Positions 45,702 to 57,403 of a stretch of 64,000 nt of DNA are shown in pieces. Location: the NCBI GenBank assembly GCA_963691705.1, contig OY829537.1, forward strand, positions 61,666,304-61,730,303, written 5' to 3'. The position numbers and the translations under genes are program-made. Position 1 is the stretch's first letter. The number at the start of each line of letters is the position of its first letter. Origin of the DNA: Viola odorata (taxonomy: Eukaryota; Streptophyta; Magnoliopsida; Malpighiales; Violaceae). Under the pieces are notes generated by a model that searched no databases, had not been told where the DNA came from, and saw only the letters and a list, made by a program, of their open reading frames with translations.

Positions 45702-47684
45702 AGAGTTTTGAAGTTAACTCATCCAAGCCTCTCATTACAGACTCATAATTCTCTACAGACGTAGCTCCAATCTCTATAGTCTTAGAACATTGTGCACTCA
45801 AATTATTGTACCTCACTTTATATTCATCATCCATGTCGTCATCATAACAATTCTTCACAGATGAATGTCTGCGTCTAACATCCTTCCTCCAACGATGCAA
45901 GATATATTGTGGTGGAACATAATATATCTTTTCATGAATAAACACCTTCACAATATGTCTGCAAATTATTCCTTTAAACTCAAACAGACGACATGAACAC
46001 TTAAATTCAAGATTTGCCTCATCATAACAAACAACATAAATAACTTGTCGTGATAATGCACCCTCTTTGTTTCTCAATGTCAACTATTTGAAATCTTGAA
46101 AATGATTCGTTCCTGACAATGAAGGTAAGAATACTATAATCAACTCAAAGAATACTAAATATGAATTTTTTGTCGAAAATGATTTTACCTGTCAAGGAAG
46201 GCAAGATTGCAGTACCCCAAACCCTGCAACTCATTCTGAAATATCCGGAACACTTCATTTGTGTAGGCATCTTGAAGTTGTATCTCAAAGTGAAAAGGAG
46301 TTATCACAGGAATACGGGAATCGAACGAAGCAAAATCAGCTTTATTTTCTTTCTCAATCTTACTCTTCAATGCATTATCATACTGCTCTACAAACTGTTT
46401 TAAAGAAGTCTTGGGACCAACATACCCATCAAAGAATGCATTTATACTTTCACTTCTTTGGGTTGTAGACATTCCAGCCCAAAAAATTCCTTTTACAGAC
46501 ACTGGAACCCAACGATCACGATCTTCATATAAACCACTTAACCATGTATTTTCGTTGAGATCAAAATCATTAATCATGTTACCCCAAATCTGCTCAAATT
46601 CTTGAACCTCAATGGACTCATAGATAGCCTTTTTCAGAACCTTTTTAATTTGCTTGTAATCATGCCGTGATCCAAGCTTCTCAGGCAACTTCTTCATAAT
46701 GTGCCACAGGCAAAGACGATGGTGAGAATTGGGAAAAACAAATTTGACAGCTTTTTGAATGGATCTGCATTGGTCAGTAATTATTGCATTCGGAGCATTT
46801 GACATGCACAACAACCAAGCTTTAAACAACCAAATGTATGTATCAGCTTCTTCATTAGAGAGTAAACCACATCCAAATAGTACAGTCTGCCCATGATGAT
46901 TAACACCAACAAATGGTGCAAAAGGCATGTCATATCTATTAGTTAAGTACGTTGTATCAAACGATATGACATCCCCAAAAGATTCATATACTGCTATAGA
47001 TCGTGCATCTGCCCAAAATACATTTTTTAATCGACTGTCATCATCTATGTCAAACATATAAAAGAAATTAGGGTTCCTTTTTTGCATGCATGCAAAATAC
47101 ATGCTAAGTGATGCTGCATCTCCAACTCCAAGCCTAATTTGTCTTACTTTAAGAATATGATTTCTACAATCTTTCTCAGTAAATGTCAAGTTCTCGTATC
47201 CCCCTGCTTCCACAGCCAAAGAATGAAAATTATTACTCACACGTATACCTGCTTGGTCATTTATTTCAAGCCTCCTCTTCACATACTCATCCATGTTTTT
47301 ATTACACTTAAAAAAGCGTACTTTTGTCGGACTCAACGCATGATTATGCTCAAGATTAACAAGAGAAATAGTGAACTCTCCTTCATCATTAACCATAACA
47401 TTGATTTTAGCCTTACAATTAATCTTTTTTGATGGCCTTGGATTAAATGCACTTTTCGCTACGGATTGGCACTTACCTCCTCTACTACACTGAACAGTGA
47501 AATACTTCAACTTCCCATAATCATCTTTCTTCAAACTTCTTTTCCTAATACCGAATCCCACTTCACGAGCATACTGAAGATAAAAATTATAAAGTTCTTC
47601 TTCTGATTTGAAGACCATACCAGACTCTGGAATCAATTTAGTAGACCCAGACGGTGAATTGTTGTTACCCTCGTTATCACCCAT
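45592..47684 (-). CDS. MULE transposase, FAR1/FHY3-like, two exons
   Basis: The ATG at 47684 opens MGDNEGNNNSPSG. Exon 1 runs to 46189 with donor GTAAAA. It holds the FAR1 (WRKY-GCM1-like) DNA-binding region (FGIRKRSLKKDD, VQCSRGGKC, NLEHNHAL) at about residues 40-110. The MULE core follows, with Asp in ISFDTTYL, Asp in IITDQCRS and CLWHIMKKL. The SWIM finger CSCRLFEFKGIICRH is in exon 2. A canonical acceptor at 46112/46113 would need a one-base shift near 46070. An alternative acceptor at 46073 (CATTGAG then AAAC) joins in frame and gives 658 codons without a stop. The C-terminal tail is Pro/Ser-rich and coded by the left inverted repeat. Function: cut-and-paste of the MULE. Confidence 0.8.
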
Positions 47685-47699
47685 CTCAAACAATATCAG

Positions 47700-48236
47700 G
47701 TATCAAATACTCAAATTTCAGATAACCCCTATCAAATTAAAGAGACTAATTAAATGCAGAAATATACAAAAATAAAAAACACCCAAAATTATGTCAAAAT
47801 AAAAAACGCCCTAAATTATGTCAAAATCAAAAACGCCCAAAATAAACCACACCCAAAATTACTCTTTCTCCTGCCATTAATGAGCAATTCCAAGCAAGAA
47901 AATTTAATTACAAATATAATTAATTAAAAAAGATAAGCACGTACAGCTCTTGGAATATTGGTGCTGTGGACAGCGGATGGAGCTTTGCCGAGAGCTTTGC
48001 TTGAGTTCTTGACGGAGTGAAGTAAATGCTGGTGATGATAGAATCTGCACCAAATCAGCCCAAATCTACTCCTAAAACAGCCCCTTCATCACCTCTGCTA
48101 CGCCCTCTGCCCAATAGCAGTCACAAATCCAGCCCCAAATCTACCACAAAATAGCCCCAAAAAATCTGCACCAAATCAGCCCAAATCTACTCCTAAAACA
48201 GCCCCGAAATCAGCCAAAAACAGCCACGAAATCAGC
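47700..48236. other. 5' region of the MULE transposase, with short repeats
   Basis: Contains two copies of a block around CTGCACCAAATCAGCCCAAATC (about 48044 and 48163) and repeated GAAATCAGCCAAAAACAGCC units, which look like slippage copies of the inner edge of the inverted repeat. No ORF. Confidence 0.6.
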
Positions 48237-48581
48237 CAAAAACAGCCCCGAAATCCAGCTCCAAACTCTGCCCAATAGCAGTCACAAATCCAGCCCCAAA
48301 ACCACTACCAAATCCCGACCCGTCAACTAACCAAATAAGACCATAAACCTCAAATCCAAATGACCACCAAATCCCTTACGGTCGCTCCGTTGAGAGCTTT
48401 GCTGTGGTAGGAAGGAGAGGAAGAAAACCTAGAAAGAGAGAATTGCTCAATCGGGAACGAATGGGTTGAATTAATGGCATTAATGCCATTAATGGCAATT
48501 TTGTAATTAACTGATGTGGCGGTTGCCACGTCAGTCGGCCTGTTTCGGTGGTATGATTCAGTGACCAGAATAGCATTACTC
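48237..48581 (-). repeat. right terminal inverted repeat of the MULE
   Basis: Reverse complement of 45357-45701 with about three mismatches, ending GCATTACTC at 48581. Confidence 0.92.
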
Positions 48582-48590
48582 TTATTATTA

Positions 48591-49145
48591 TTATCATGTC
48601 ATTGGTTGTTTGTTAACCATAATTAGCCAGCTTGTAGTTTGTAGCCTGTAAACACAGATATTCAACCAAAACCGAAACAGAAAAAACAAACTCGGTGCTT
48701 CTCTTCTCTTAATGCAGCTTTCTTCCTGCTTTATTCGACCACATTTTAAATCTCTTTATTTGTTCTTGCTTTTCTATCTGTTCTTCTTCTCCTTGTTTGA
48801 TTTACCCATCTCATTCTCATTGGGCATCTGGGTTCTTAGCCAAGACTCATCATCATTTCCTTGATATTTATCTGTTCCTTTTGGGTTTTCTTCTTTTGGG
48901 GATCTGGGTTGCTTTCAATCTTCGACATTGGCTATTGGGATCTCCGAAAGGATCACAGTTTTCATTTGGGCACCAGAGTTTTCTCTTGTATTTCCAGAAT
49001 TTGATTTCAAAAGTCGAAAATAGATTGATCACGACTTGAAAAGGTGGAAACTGTTCAGACATTTTGGTAAATGTTTTCTGGACAATTTTCTTGGATGTAT
49101 TGATGCCCACAATAGCATTGGCTTGTGTTGAGAATCAATAAAATT
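48591..49145 (+). promoter_or_regulatory. upstream region and likely 5' UTR of the CDK-like kinase gene
   Basis: Short region between the MULE and the ATG. It is T/C-rich around 48710-48800, as in plant leaders. Any distal promoter has been displaced by the 3.2-kb MULE. No certain TATA box seen. Confidence 0.45.
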
Positions 49146-52100
49146 ATGGGTTGTATCTGCTCGAAAGGAACTCGAGCAAGTGGAGGGTATGAAGATAGAA
49201 GTTCGAAAAGCAAAGGAACAACTAAATCCGTCAAACGTGATGTCTCTTCCACTAATAGAGATAGAGATAGAGATAGAGATAGAGATGATGCTGCGATAGA
49301 GGTTGATGCCAATGGAAATGAAGCAACCACGCGGTTAATATCAAATCATCCTACGAATGGTCATGTGGGTTCCACGCCTGTATCATCAGATGATGGGGGA
49401 AAGAAGGAAAACTCTGCAAACGTCCATCGAGTGTCAAGGATAGTGAGTTTGACCAATGGAGAAAGAGGAGCGCAGGTTGTTGCTGGTTGGCCTGCTTGGC
49501 TTACTGCTGTAGCAGGAGAGGCCATCCATGGATGGGCGCCTCGCAGGGCAGACTCTTTTGAGAAGCTGGATAAGGTCAGTTCTTCGTCTTTTAACACCCT
49601 ATTCGTGGTTTTGGTGCTCGTTTCTTTCGAGTCTATTCATAAGGTAGCTGTAGCGTTGACATGCTGCTACTGGCATCTAACATGGGGTCATGCCAGGAGC
49701 AAATTCAATTTGGTGAAGAGTGTATGTGCATGTGCATGTGCATGTGCATGCTGATAAACCCAAACTATCCCTTTTATACTTTGTCTCTAATATGAATTTA
49801 AATAGTTTTTGTTCGTAGAGTACATGTGCATGTGCATCTTTGATTTCCTGAGTGGATAGCTTTGTTCTTTTATCTTTGAGAATACACTCAAGAGTGATTT
49901 GTTCCAATATGTTGGAGTTAACCTTGTTCCGTTGATTATACTTTGGTATTGTCACGTGGTAGAAGCTTGGCTTAATTAACAATGATGTCACATCCTTCCC
50001 GTTCTAGACTTGGATGTAGAGATTGCCCAAGTACTTTGGGATTCTTTTGAGTGGAAGAGTTTCATTCTCTAGTATTACATTTGTTATACTGGCATCTAGA
50101 AATTGCAGTCTTAAAGTCTGCTGAAGGCTGTTATAATATGATAGGAATTAGACTGAAATGAAGTTATGTTCATTATCATTGTCCTTACTCCTTTTGAATG
50201 ATGCAGATTGGTCAAGGAACATACAGCAGTGTGTACAAAGCTCGTGATCTTGAAACAAACAAAATAGTTGCGTTGAAGAAGGTGCGTTTTGCTAATATGG
50301 ATCCTGAAAGTGTTCGTTTTATGGCAAGAGAAATCATCATTTTGCGTAGGCTTGATCACCCGAATGTCATGAAGCTTGAAGGTATAATTACTTCAAGAGT
50401 TTCTGGGAGTCTATACCTCATATTTGAATATATGGAGCATGATCTTGCGGGGCTTTTGGCGCAATCAGGGGTCAAGTTCACTGAAGCACAGGTATTTTCT
50501 CTATTCCCTTTGACTTTGACATCAGAATTAATTGACAAGGGTGTCAAAATGCGTTCTGACACAACTTGGCTGCAAATTCTTCAAAGAATAAAACAAAAAT
50601 TTGGTTATTTCTTAATCCACAGTTGGTTGAAAAAAATTACCTGTCAATCTAATTTTGCAATTCATGTTTTCTTAAGGTGGATGTTCTTCTTTGTGCAGAT
50701 TAAATGTTATATGCAACAGCTGCTCTATGGACTTGAACATTGCCACAAGCACGGGGTCTTACATCGTGATATCAAGGGCTCAAATCTTCTAGTTGACCAT
50801 CATGGCAATCTTAAGATTGCTGATTTTGGCCTGGCAACTTTTATTTCTTCCCCTCAAAGGCAGCCTCTAACTAGTCGTGTGGTGACGCTATGGTACCGCC
50901 CTCCTGAGCTTTTGCTTGGTGCCACTGACTATGGTGCTGCTGTGGATCTTTGGAGCTCAGGCTGCATTCTTGCAGAATTGTTTGCTGGGAAGCCTATCAT
51001 GCCTGGAAGGACAGAGGTAATTTAACAAATTCTTACCCTGGATCACGAGTTTCATCAACTGTAAACTTTATAAGGATTTCAATTCTGGAACTTTATTGAT
51101 GTTTGATCCAACAGTAGGGTGAAAGGATATATAACTAGTGCGGATATTCTAAACAAATGAACCTTCGCCAAGCATTTTCATTTCTCACATTACATGGCCA
51201 TGCTATCGGGGTACAAAATTTCTAAACATAGAAGTTGTCATCTGGAGGTTGGGGTTTTGCTTTCATATTTAGCTATGCTAGACTATATGCTTCTGCGTGT
51301 ATGGCTTTCCTATATATCATTGGTTAAAGGTTAAGGGTTCCTTATAATTCTACTCTATGCAGTGTTGTTACCAACGTAGAATTTATCTTGCAAGGTTTTT
51401 GTTCAAATATACAAACCTTTGTTTGGCCAGTTTTTGTTCATTATTTGGATGTGGAAAATTTACTAAAAAGAGGTTGAGCTTTTAAGTTGGATTGTCAAAG
51501 CCTATCACAGTAGTCTATTTTGGCTGAGTTGGATTCGGACATCCACACAACTAAGGATCAGCTAATTTTATTTGTAAATTTCTAAAGAGCTGTTTAATAG
51601 TTATACCTGTGTTGTCTTTTCAGTGAAATGTTTTGTTTGGTTCTAGGATGATGAATTTTGATGTGAAGATCTTTTGTTTATCATTTACAGGTTGAGCAAC
51701 TGCATAAAATCTTTAAACTGTGTGGGTCACCTTCTGAAGAGTACTGGAAGAGATCAAAGCTGCCGCATGCAACCATTTTTAAACCTCAACATCCTTATAA
51801 ACGCTGTTTTCCAGAGACATTCAAGGATTTCCCTTCATCAGCATTGACCCTTTTGGACGTGCTTCTTTCAACAGAACCAGAGAGCCGTGGTACAGCTTCT
51901 TCGGCACTTGAGAATGAGGTAATATGATTTTCGGATTACCAATTAAGAAGTATCTAACCTTTACCATAGTTAAAAGTAAGTGTGACTAGGGTTTCTTCTG
52001 TTTATATCATTCTTTCTTTCTTTTGAAGCAAGTTTTTTCTATTTCATAATGAAGTTTTATTCCTTAATCTAATTTTGTTTATGGTAGAATAAAGTTTTTT

Positions 52101-53909
52101 GACAGATGCCATGGCTTTAGCTAAAGTTGTTGTGCATGAGGAGTTGGGACTTTCGTTGGTTATCTATTTGGACGAAATCCCTCTTTCTTTCTTTTTCCTT
52201 TTGGATTGTTCAGGTTGTGGAATAAAAAGTTCATTCACTGTAACCAACTCGTTGTTTATCTATTTGGATGAAATCCCTCTTTCTTTCTTTTTCCTTTTGG
52301 ATTGTTCAGGTTGTGGAATAAAAAGTTCATTCACAGTAACCAACTAGTTAGTCTCCAGAAAATGTTAGTCAGATGGCAGTTAATACCTACCCTGATGTTA
52401 TATTATGCATTGATATTCTTAATTTTATTCTTTCTTTATAGTACTTTCATCTGTATAGTTAACAGTGTCTGTGATAGATATAGTAACCTTTTCCATGATT
52501 GCATCCTCTTGATTTGGAGGTCGTGTTCTTAAATCTTGCATTTGTTTTGCCTTTCTTCTAGTTTTTCACAAAGGCACCTCTTCCTTGTGCTCCATCAAGT
52601 TTGCCCAAGTACCCGCCCAGCAAGGAGTTTGATGTCAAGCTTCGGGATGAGGATAGTAGAAGGTAAGGCATTTGTGGGCGTCTAATAATCTTTTTTTGTA
52701 TATCTGTTATCTTAGCAACAAAAAGGAGGTGTCTTGGATTGGAGGTTGTAAACTGGTCTTGCATCCTGGAAGAACTTAATGGACCCAGCATAGGGTTTAA
52801 TTCCCTTAACTAGGCCTGGTTCTATTTATGTTAAGAGAAGTTTTATTTTCTTATTTTCTCTCTTTAGTTAAGCCACTTGTTTACCGTGTGGAAATCAGGC
52901 GGAAAGCGGGGGGCAGTAAAGGACGTGGACTTGAATCAACTAGAAAGAGTTCGAAAGAATCTAAAGCTGTGCCAGCACCAGATGCCAATGCAGAGTTGCT
53001 AACATCAATACAGGTGATATGAGCTTCTAGCTCTTCTGTACTGGTCTGAGATTTGACTATACTTTGAAGGGTTTTTCAGATCATTGATTCCTTTTCTTTT
53101 TTGTTTGTTTTTTATGTCTAATCCAGAAGCGACAAGGAAACAGTAACCCTAAAAGCGTCAGTGAAAAGTACAATCCTGAGGAGGATGGTGGTTCTGGCTT
53201 CCGCATTGAGCTTCCCAAAGGGACAGAAAAGAATTCACATTCCCAGTCCATACATCCTTCTAGCTATGACTCTACACGGAACATGAATGTTCTGCGAGAA
53301 CAAGCATCCCAGCTGTGTAGATTTTCAAATTCAGTTGCAGTTAGAGGCAATTCTCAGTTCCAAGGTGGTAGTGGCACTGTTGATTCGCACTGGCCAGATG
53401 AGCATTTTAATGCTAGATATAACAATCCAGATGAGTCCTCCCATCAATTGCTGAATAGGCCAAAGTTCTTGCACAAGGAGGAACACCCACCGGTTCTGGA
53501 GTCTACAAGGGTAATGAGACAATTAATATTCCCAGTTTGTCCACTATTACTAGATAAAACGATTTTGTTTCTTTGAAGTCCATGAATCATAGAAAAAACT
53601 ATGATTGGTTTTACCTCGCCTGGTTCTTGTGATGCATGGTTTTAGACTCATGATCTGGGAAGTTATGTACTTATATTACTTGAATTTGCATGTGGCGCAC
53701 AGGGTTACTTTTCGAAGAAGAGTCATATCCACTACTCTGGACCATTAATGCCTGCAGGGGGGAATGTTGAGGAAATGCTGAAGGAGCATGAGAGACAAAT
53801 CCAGCAAGCTGTCCGCAAAGCTCGGTTGGACAAGGCGAAGACCAACAAAGCCTACGGTGAACTTGGCCAAGCTGAGTCACTTCTGTCCAATGGGAGAAAG
53901 GATTGGTGA
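49146..53909 (+). CDS. CDK-like serine/threonine protein kinase (IBS1/At1g54610-type), eight exons
   Basis: The exons I infer are 49146-49574, 50207-50491, 50699-51016, 51691-51918, 52562-52662, 52899-53013, 53127-53510 and 53703-53909. All are GT-AG and in phase, giving 688 residues. The N-terminus MGCICSKG fits N-myristoylation plus palmitoylation, so membrane attachment is likely. Exon 1 includes an RD repeat and FEKLDK leading into the kinase glycine loop IGQGTYSSVYKA. Catalytic features are all present: VALKKV lysine, MAREIIILRRLDHPN helix, HRDIKGSNLL loop, DFGLA, VVTLWYRPPELLLG. The C-terminal half is Ser/Lys-rich with a final FSKKSHIHYSGPLMP block and a basic helix. This matches the plant CDK-like group with long tails; the substrate is unknown. 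Nothing suggests damage. Confidence 0.9.
49724..49752. repeat. GTGCAT microsatellite in kinase intron 1
   Basis: Four to five ATGTGC units. Open frames running through it are not coding. Confidence 0.8.
52161..52350. repeat. 96-bp tandem duplication in kinase intron 4
   Basis: Two copies starting TATCTATTTGGA at 52161 and 52257 with only a few differences. Each ends in a CAG-like acceptor context (TTGTTCAG), but no coding sequence of the kinase lies inside. Confidence 0.85.
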
Positions 53910-54162
53910 CAAGATGGGAATCTGTAGTTTTTTCTATTCACCCACAGGAAAGGCGACCAATCACCGGAGGAGGTTAACCAATCAGAGTGTTATCGGCATG
54001 GTCTTTGAAGGTAGTGAAATTCCAATCATACAAAGGTGTTGATACTATATTGCAGAAAGTAATTGTTCAAAAGCAAAGTGGATCCTCGGTCATCATACCT
54101 TACGTAGTATAGATAACATTGGTGCTGAGATTATTGTGCAATGTGGCCGAGATTTGATTTAC

Positions 54163-54168
54163 AATAAA
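54163..54168 (+). terminator. poly(A) signal candidate of the kinase gene
   Basis: AATAAA about 255 bp after the stop codon, in an AT-rich setting. Confidence 0.45.
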
Positions 54169-54249
54169 TACACTCTTTGCTTTTGACAGTTGTTCAATTT
54201 AGGTGTATTTTGTTATTTTGTACAGCGCTGGAATTCTGGTTGTCTCAAC

Positions 54250-55028
54250 AAAGTTTTACTGAGTCTGTAGAAATCCAGAATGTCACAATGTATAGACTGA
54301 AGATGGTATGTACGAGAAGCAACGTACAATTTGAATGGAAATTTTGAACCGGGATTCGACATGTTAACTGTGGTTTACAAGATCAATTTTAAGTAGGGGA
54401 GGAGTTGAGAAATGACAGCATTAGATTAATGTTTGCAGCAGCTACTCAGCAAACTGTTGCAGACGTAGCAACCAGAAGCACATATCTATCTACAACCGGT
54501 TTGCAGTCTCCATCACGCATCTAATGTTTGTTGTCTTCCCTTCATGTCCAAGCAAGCATCAACCAACCAAATACAACACAATATTCATCGGTTAAATTTC
54601 AAACCACCAACTATATATATATATATATATATATAAAAGACATTATAATCGAGTAGGATTCCAAAAGAGTTATAATACTTCCATGGAGGCGATTGTGTAT
54701 AAAAAGGGTTGGAGTCCCACTTATACGAGTAGTCAAATTTAAGCAAACTTATAGGGTCAAATATTTATAACTAAGTCTTGTGTGCTCCAAGCCATCTCGT
54801 GTGCATTCCTTTCTGAGTTATTTGTTTTTTTTGTGCCATTATTATCTTAAGCTTTGTAGTTTAGTGTGTTCGTACGTTGATTTAGCAAGCAAGAGTCAAG
54901 CTAGCTAGGTGCCCATAGGTGCCCCACGGATCAATCGCGTTGCGCATAAATATCTTCATAAGCTAAGCTTCTTCTGCTCGCTGCGAATTGCAAAATTGCA
55001 AAGATAAAATTCGTAAGAGAAAGCAAGC
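54250..55028. other. intergenic region upstream of the xylan methyltransferase gene
   Basis: A TA microsatellite lies at about 54613-54634. TATAAAAA (54698-54705) and CATAAATA (about 54944) are possible promoter boxes for the downstream gene. No ORF. Confidence 0.45.
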
Positions 55029-55886
55029 ATGCGGTCTAAACGCCAACCAATCAGCAACATTAGGCTGCTTTTTCTGGGTCTCTTCCTTGCTTTCATCCTA
55101 CTCTTTGTGTTAATTTCAAACTTATCATCTCCCTTTTTAAGCAGAAGCAGCAACCTCAAGAAACAAGATGATGATTCAAATTGCTCACTGGCATGTAACA
55201 AGATGCCGCGTTCCATAGCCCAGACACTCATTCACTACGCAAGCTCGACCATTACCCCACCACAAACCCTCAAGGAGATGTCAGTCACGGCCAAAATCCT
55301 AGAAAAAAAATCCCCATGTAACTTCTTGGCTTTTGGCCTTGGTCATGACAGTCTCATGTGGAGCACCCTCAATTACGGTGGACGTACAGTTTTCCTCGAA
55401 GAAGACGAAGCATAGATAACACAAATCAGACGCAGATTTCCCATGTTAGAGTCCTACCATGTCACGTATGACAGCAAGGTGAATGAAACAGAGACTCTCA
55501 TGGAAGCGGGCAGGGGACCCGAATGCATTGCTGTGAGTGATCCAAGGTACTCCATGTGCCAACTTGCTTTGAAAGGTTTGCCTACCCAGGTTTATGAGAC
55601 GCAATGGGACTTGATCATGGTTGATGCACCAACGGGGTACTATGAAGAGGCACCAGGGAGAATGACCGCCATCTACACCGCAGGGATGATGGCCAGGAAC
55701 AGGGAGGTCGGAGAGACCCATGTCTTTGTACACGATGTCAACAGAGATGTGGAGGATAGCTTCTCCAAAGCTTTTCTTTGTGAAGGCTATATGAAGAAGC
55801 AAGAAGGGAGGATAAGGCACTTCACAATTCCTAGCCACCGGAGTCGGAGTGCAGCGGAGAGGCCTTTTTGCCCAGAGTTAAATTGA
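55029..55886 (+). pseudogene. glucuronoxylan 4-O-methyltransferase-like (DUF579) gene with one in-frame stop
   Basis: One uninterrupted 286-codon frame from ATG 55029 to TGA 55884-55886, except TAG at 55413-55415 (codon 129). The N-terminus is a type II anchor (basic MRSKRQ, then the hydrophobic LLFLGLFLAFILLFVLI at about residues 13-29), fitting a Golgi enzyme. The methyltransferase signature FLAFGLGHDSLMWSTLNYGG and VFLEEDEA precede the stop. After it come ITQIRRRFPMLESYHVTYD, WDLIMVDAPTGYYEEAPGRM and HVFVHDVNRDVED. The family methylates glucuronic acid side chains of xylan using S-adenosylmethionine. The stop lies where relatives have Trp, so one G-to-A change suffices. The rest is intact, so the break is recent, an error, or allelic. 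Confidence 0.85.
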
Positions 55887-56508
55887 TGCCCGTCTCTCTG
55901 GTACCATTTTGCTCTGCTACAAGTTACAAGCAACAAGAAAGCTGCTGAAGATTTCTAAGTTACTTGCTGCAGCTGCAGCTACAGCTACAGCTTACGGGAA
56001 TTGCACTACAAGTTAAACAAATAACAAACCATGCTCATGCTGCGTGATACAAACAAACAGTTGCATACATACATTATTGCTTCTTATATATATTATATTT
56101 CATTTTCCGATAAAAATCTTAGGCAGTTCAACTTAACAAGGACTCAGTGGAAGCTGCTGCTCCCCACTAGAACCAGTAGTATTAGTCTAGGAACAAATTC
56201 TTCAACGATCCCCTTCTATTCTCCAGCAATCACTTCAGTTCAGTTTCTGCAAGAAAACATTATAACAAAATAACATCATGATTCAGTAAGCGACACTGGT
56301 AATGGTACGCAATTGGTCAGTTTTGTTCAGAGTTAGATAGCGCGAATCAGTTCTCAACTTTCTGGAATTTATCTTCTCAAGTCTAATGTGAACCACATGC
56401 TTTGCTCTGTTTGAACAGGTTTGGACAAACTAATTGCTAAACAATTGCACGCACTACACCAACATATATTTTTCAATTTTCACATAACTTCACATTGCAA
56501 GTTGTGAA
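55887..56508. other. 3' flank of the methyltransferase gene
   Basis: A GCAGCT/ACAGCT short repeat at about 55964-55992. Otherwise AT-rich with no gene. Confidence 0.5.
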
Positions 56509-57403
56509 TGAAATACGATGTTATCCCAATAAACCCGGCCTACAGGGGGTGAATAGGGAAATATAAATTTAACACAAAGAGTTGAAATTAAATGCGGAAA
56601 TAAAAACACAAGGAGTTATAGTAGTTCCAATTCCTCAATGAATTGTAATCCACTACCTAAGAGCCTCACCCTTAGGATTTTGAATAACGACACTTCGTTA
56701 TTTACCTTGAGTTTTTACGGGTTCAACTCCAACCTTACACCTTGGTTTTTCTGGGATCAACCAATTAACCTTACACTTACAATTTAAGTGTTCGGTACAC
56801 TTACAAAACCTTCACAATTGAAATGGTGAAATTGCAACAAATAATTGGTGTATAAATAATAAATGTATGATTCACAATAACACCAATAAATGAACAATAT
56901 TACCTCAAGAAGAAAGCAAAACAAACTCGAATTGAAAGACGCAAGAATAGTTGAAAACCGATGTGTGAAGCTTGCGTTGTAAAACTTTAATTTAAGGGAG
57001 TTTGTAAATGTGATTTGTGTATATTAAAACTTGTAAAATGCTTTCTTGAATTTTTATAACTCATCTTAGATGAGTATTTATAGTAGCCAAAAACTAGCCG
57101 TTATGAATTTGAAAAACTAGCCGTTATGTATTTAATACCAAATACTAACCATTATGTTAAATCTTTTGACACTTTTTCTTGAGGTATTATCGAACATAAA
57201 TCAAGTGCTAATTAGAATCATACTTACACGTTTAATGCTCTAATATACACTTGATTCTTCGAGCTTGCGATAATTGATTCGTTGCTTCTTTCTGTTGCCT
57301 CGTCGCAAACTACAAATACTTTAACTTAAAATTGCGTTAGTATATTAATTAATTTGTGTCCTTAATTCATCAAAATAAGATTTAATGAGCCATTGGGCCA
57401 ACA
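56509..57403 (-). repeat. 3' LTR of the copia element
   Basis: Begins TGAAATACGATG on the + strand and ends GGGCCAACA, so on the - strand it reads TGTTGGCCC to CGTATTTCA. A TATAAATA box on the - strand lies at 57075-57082. Compared with the other LTR it lacks a segment of about 30-40 bp (around 56783) carrying one TTGGTTTTTGCGGG-type repeat. Confidence 0.88.

Larger units (their letters stand above)
45357..48581 (-). mobile_element. MULE with long terminal inverted repeats and 9-bp target duplication
   Basis: Terminal inverted repeats at 45357-45701 and 48237-48581 are both 345 bp. By eye they differ at about three positions with no gaps. A perfect 9-bp duplication TTATTATTA flanks the element (45348-45356 and 48582-48590); the flank is TTA-rich, so the phase is slightly ambiguous. 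It carries a FAR1-like MULE transposase on the - strand. Near-identical ends and a largely open transposase point to recent activity. Its right end lies about 565 bp upstream of the kinase ATG. Confidence 0.92.

Noticed and set aside
49575..49754. Extension of kinase exon 1 into the GTGCAT microsatellite
   Set aside because: A GT donor at 49575 and the next exon starting with the kinase glycine loop fit the family. The extension encodes ACACAC-type repeats only.
52099..52347. Open frame with a repeated hydrophobic peptide
   Set aside because: It is the 96-bp tandem duplication in intron 4 read in frame; flanking kinase exons splice past it.
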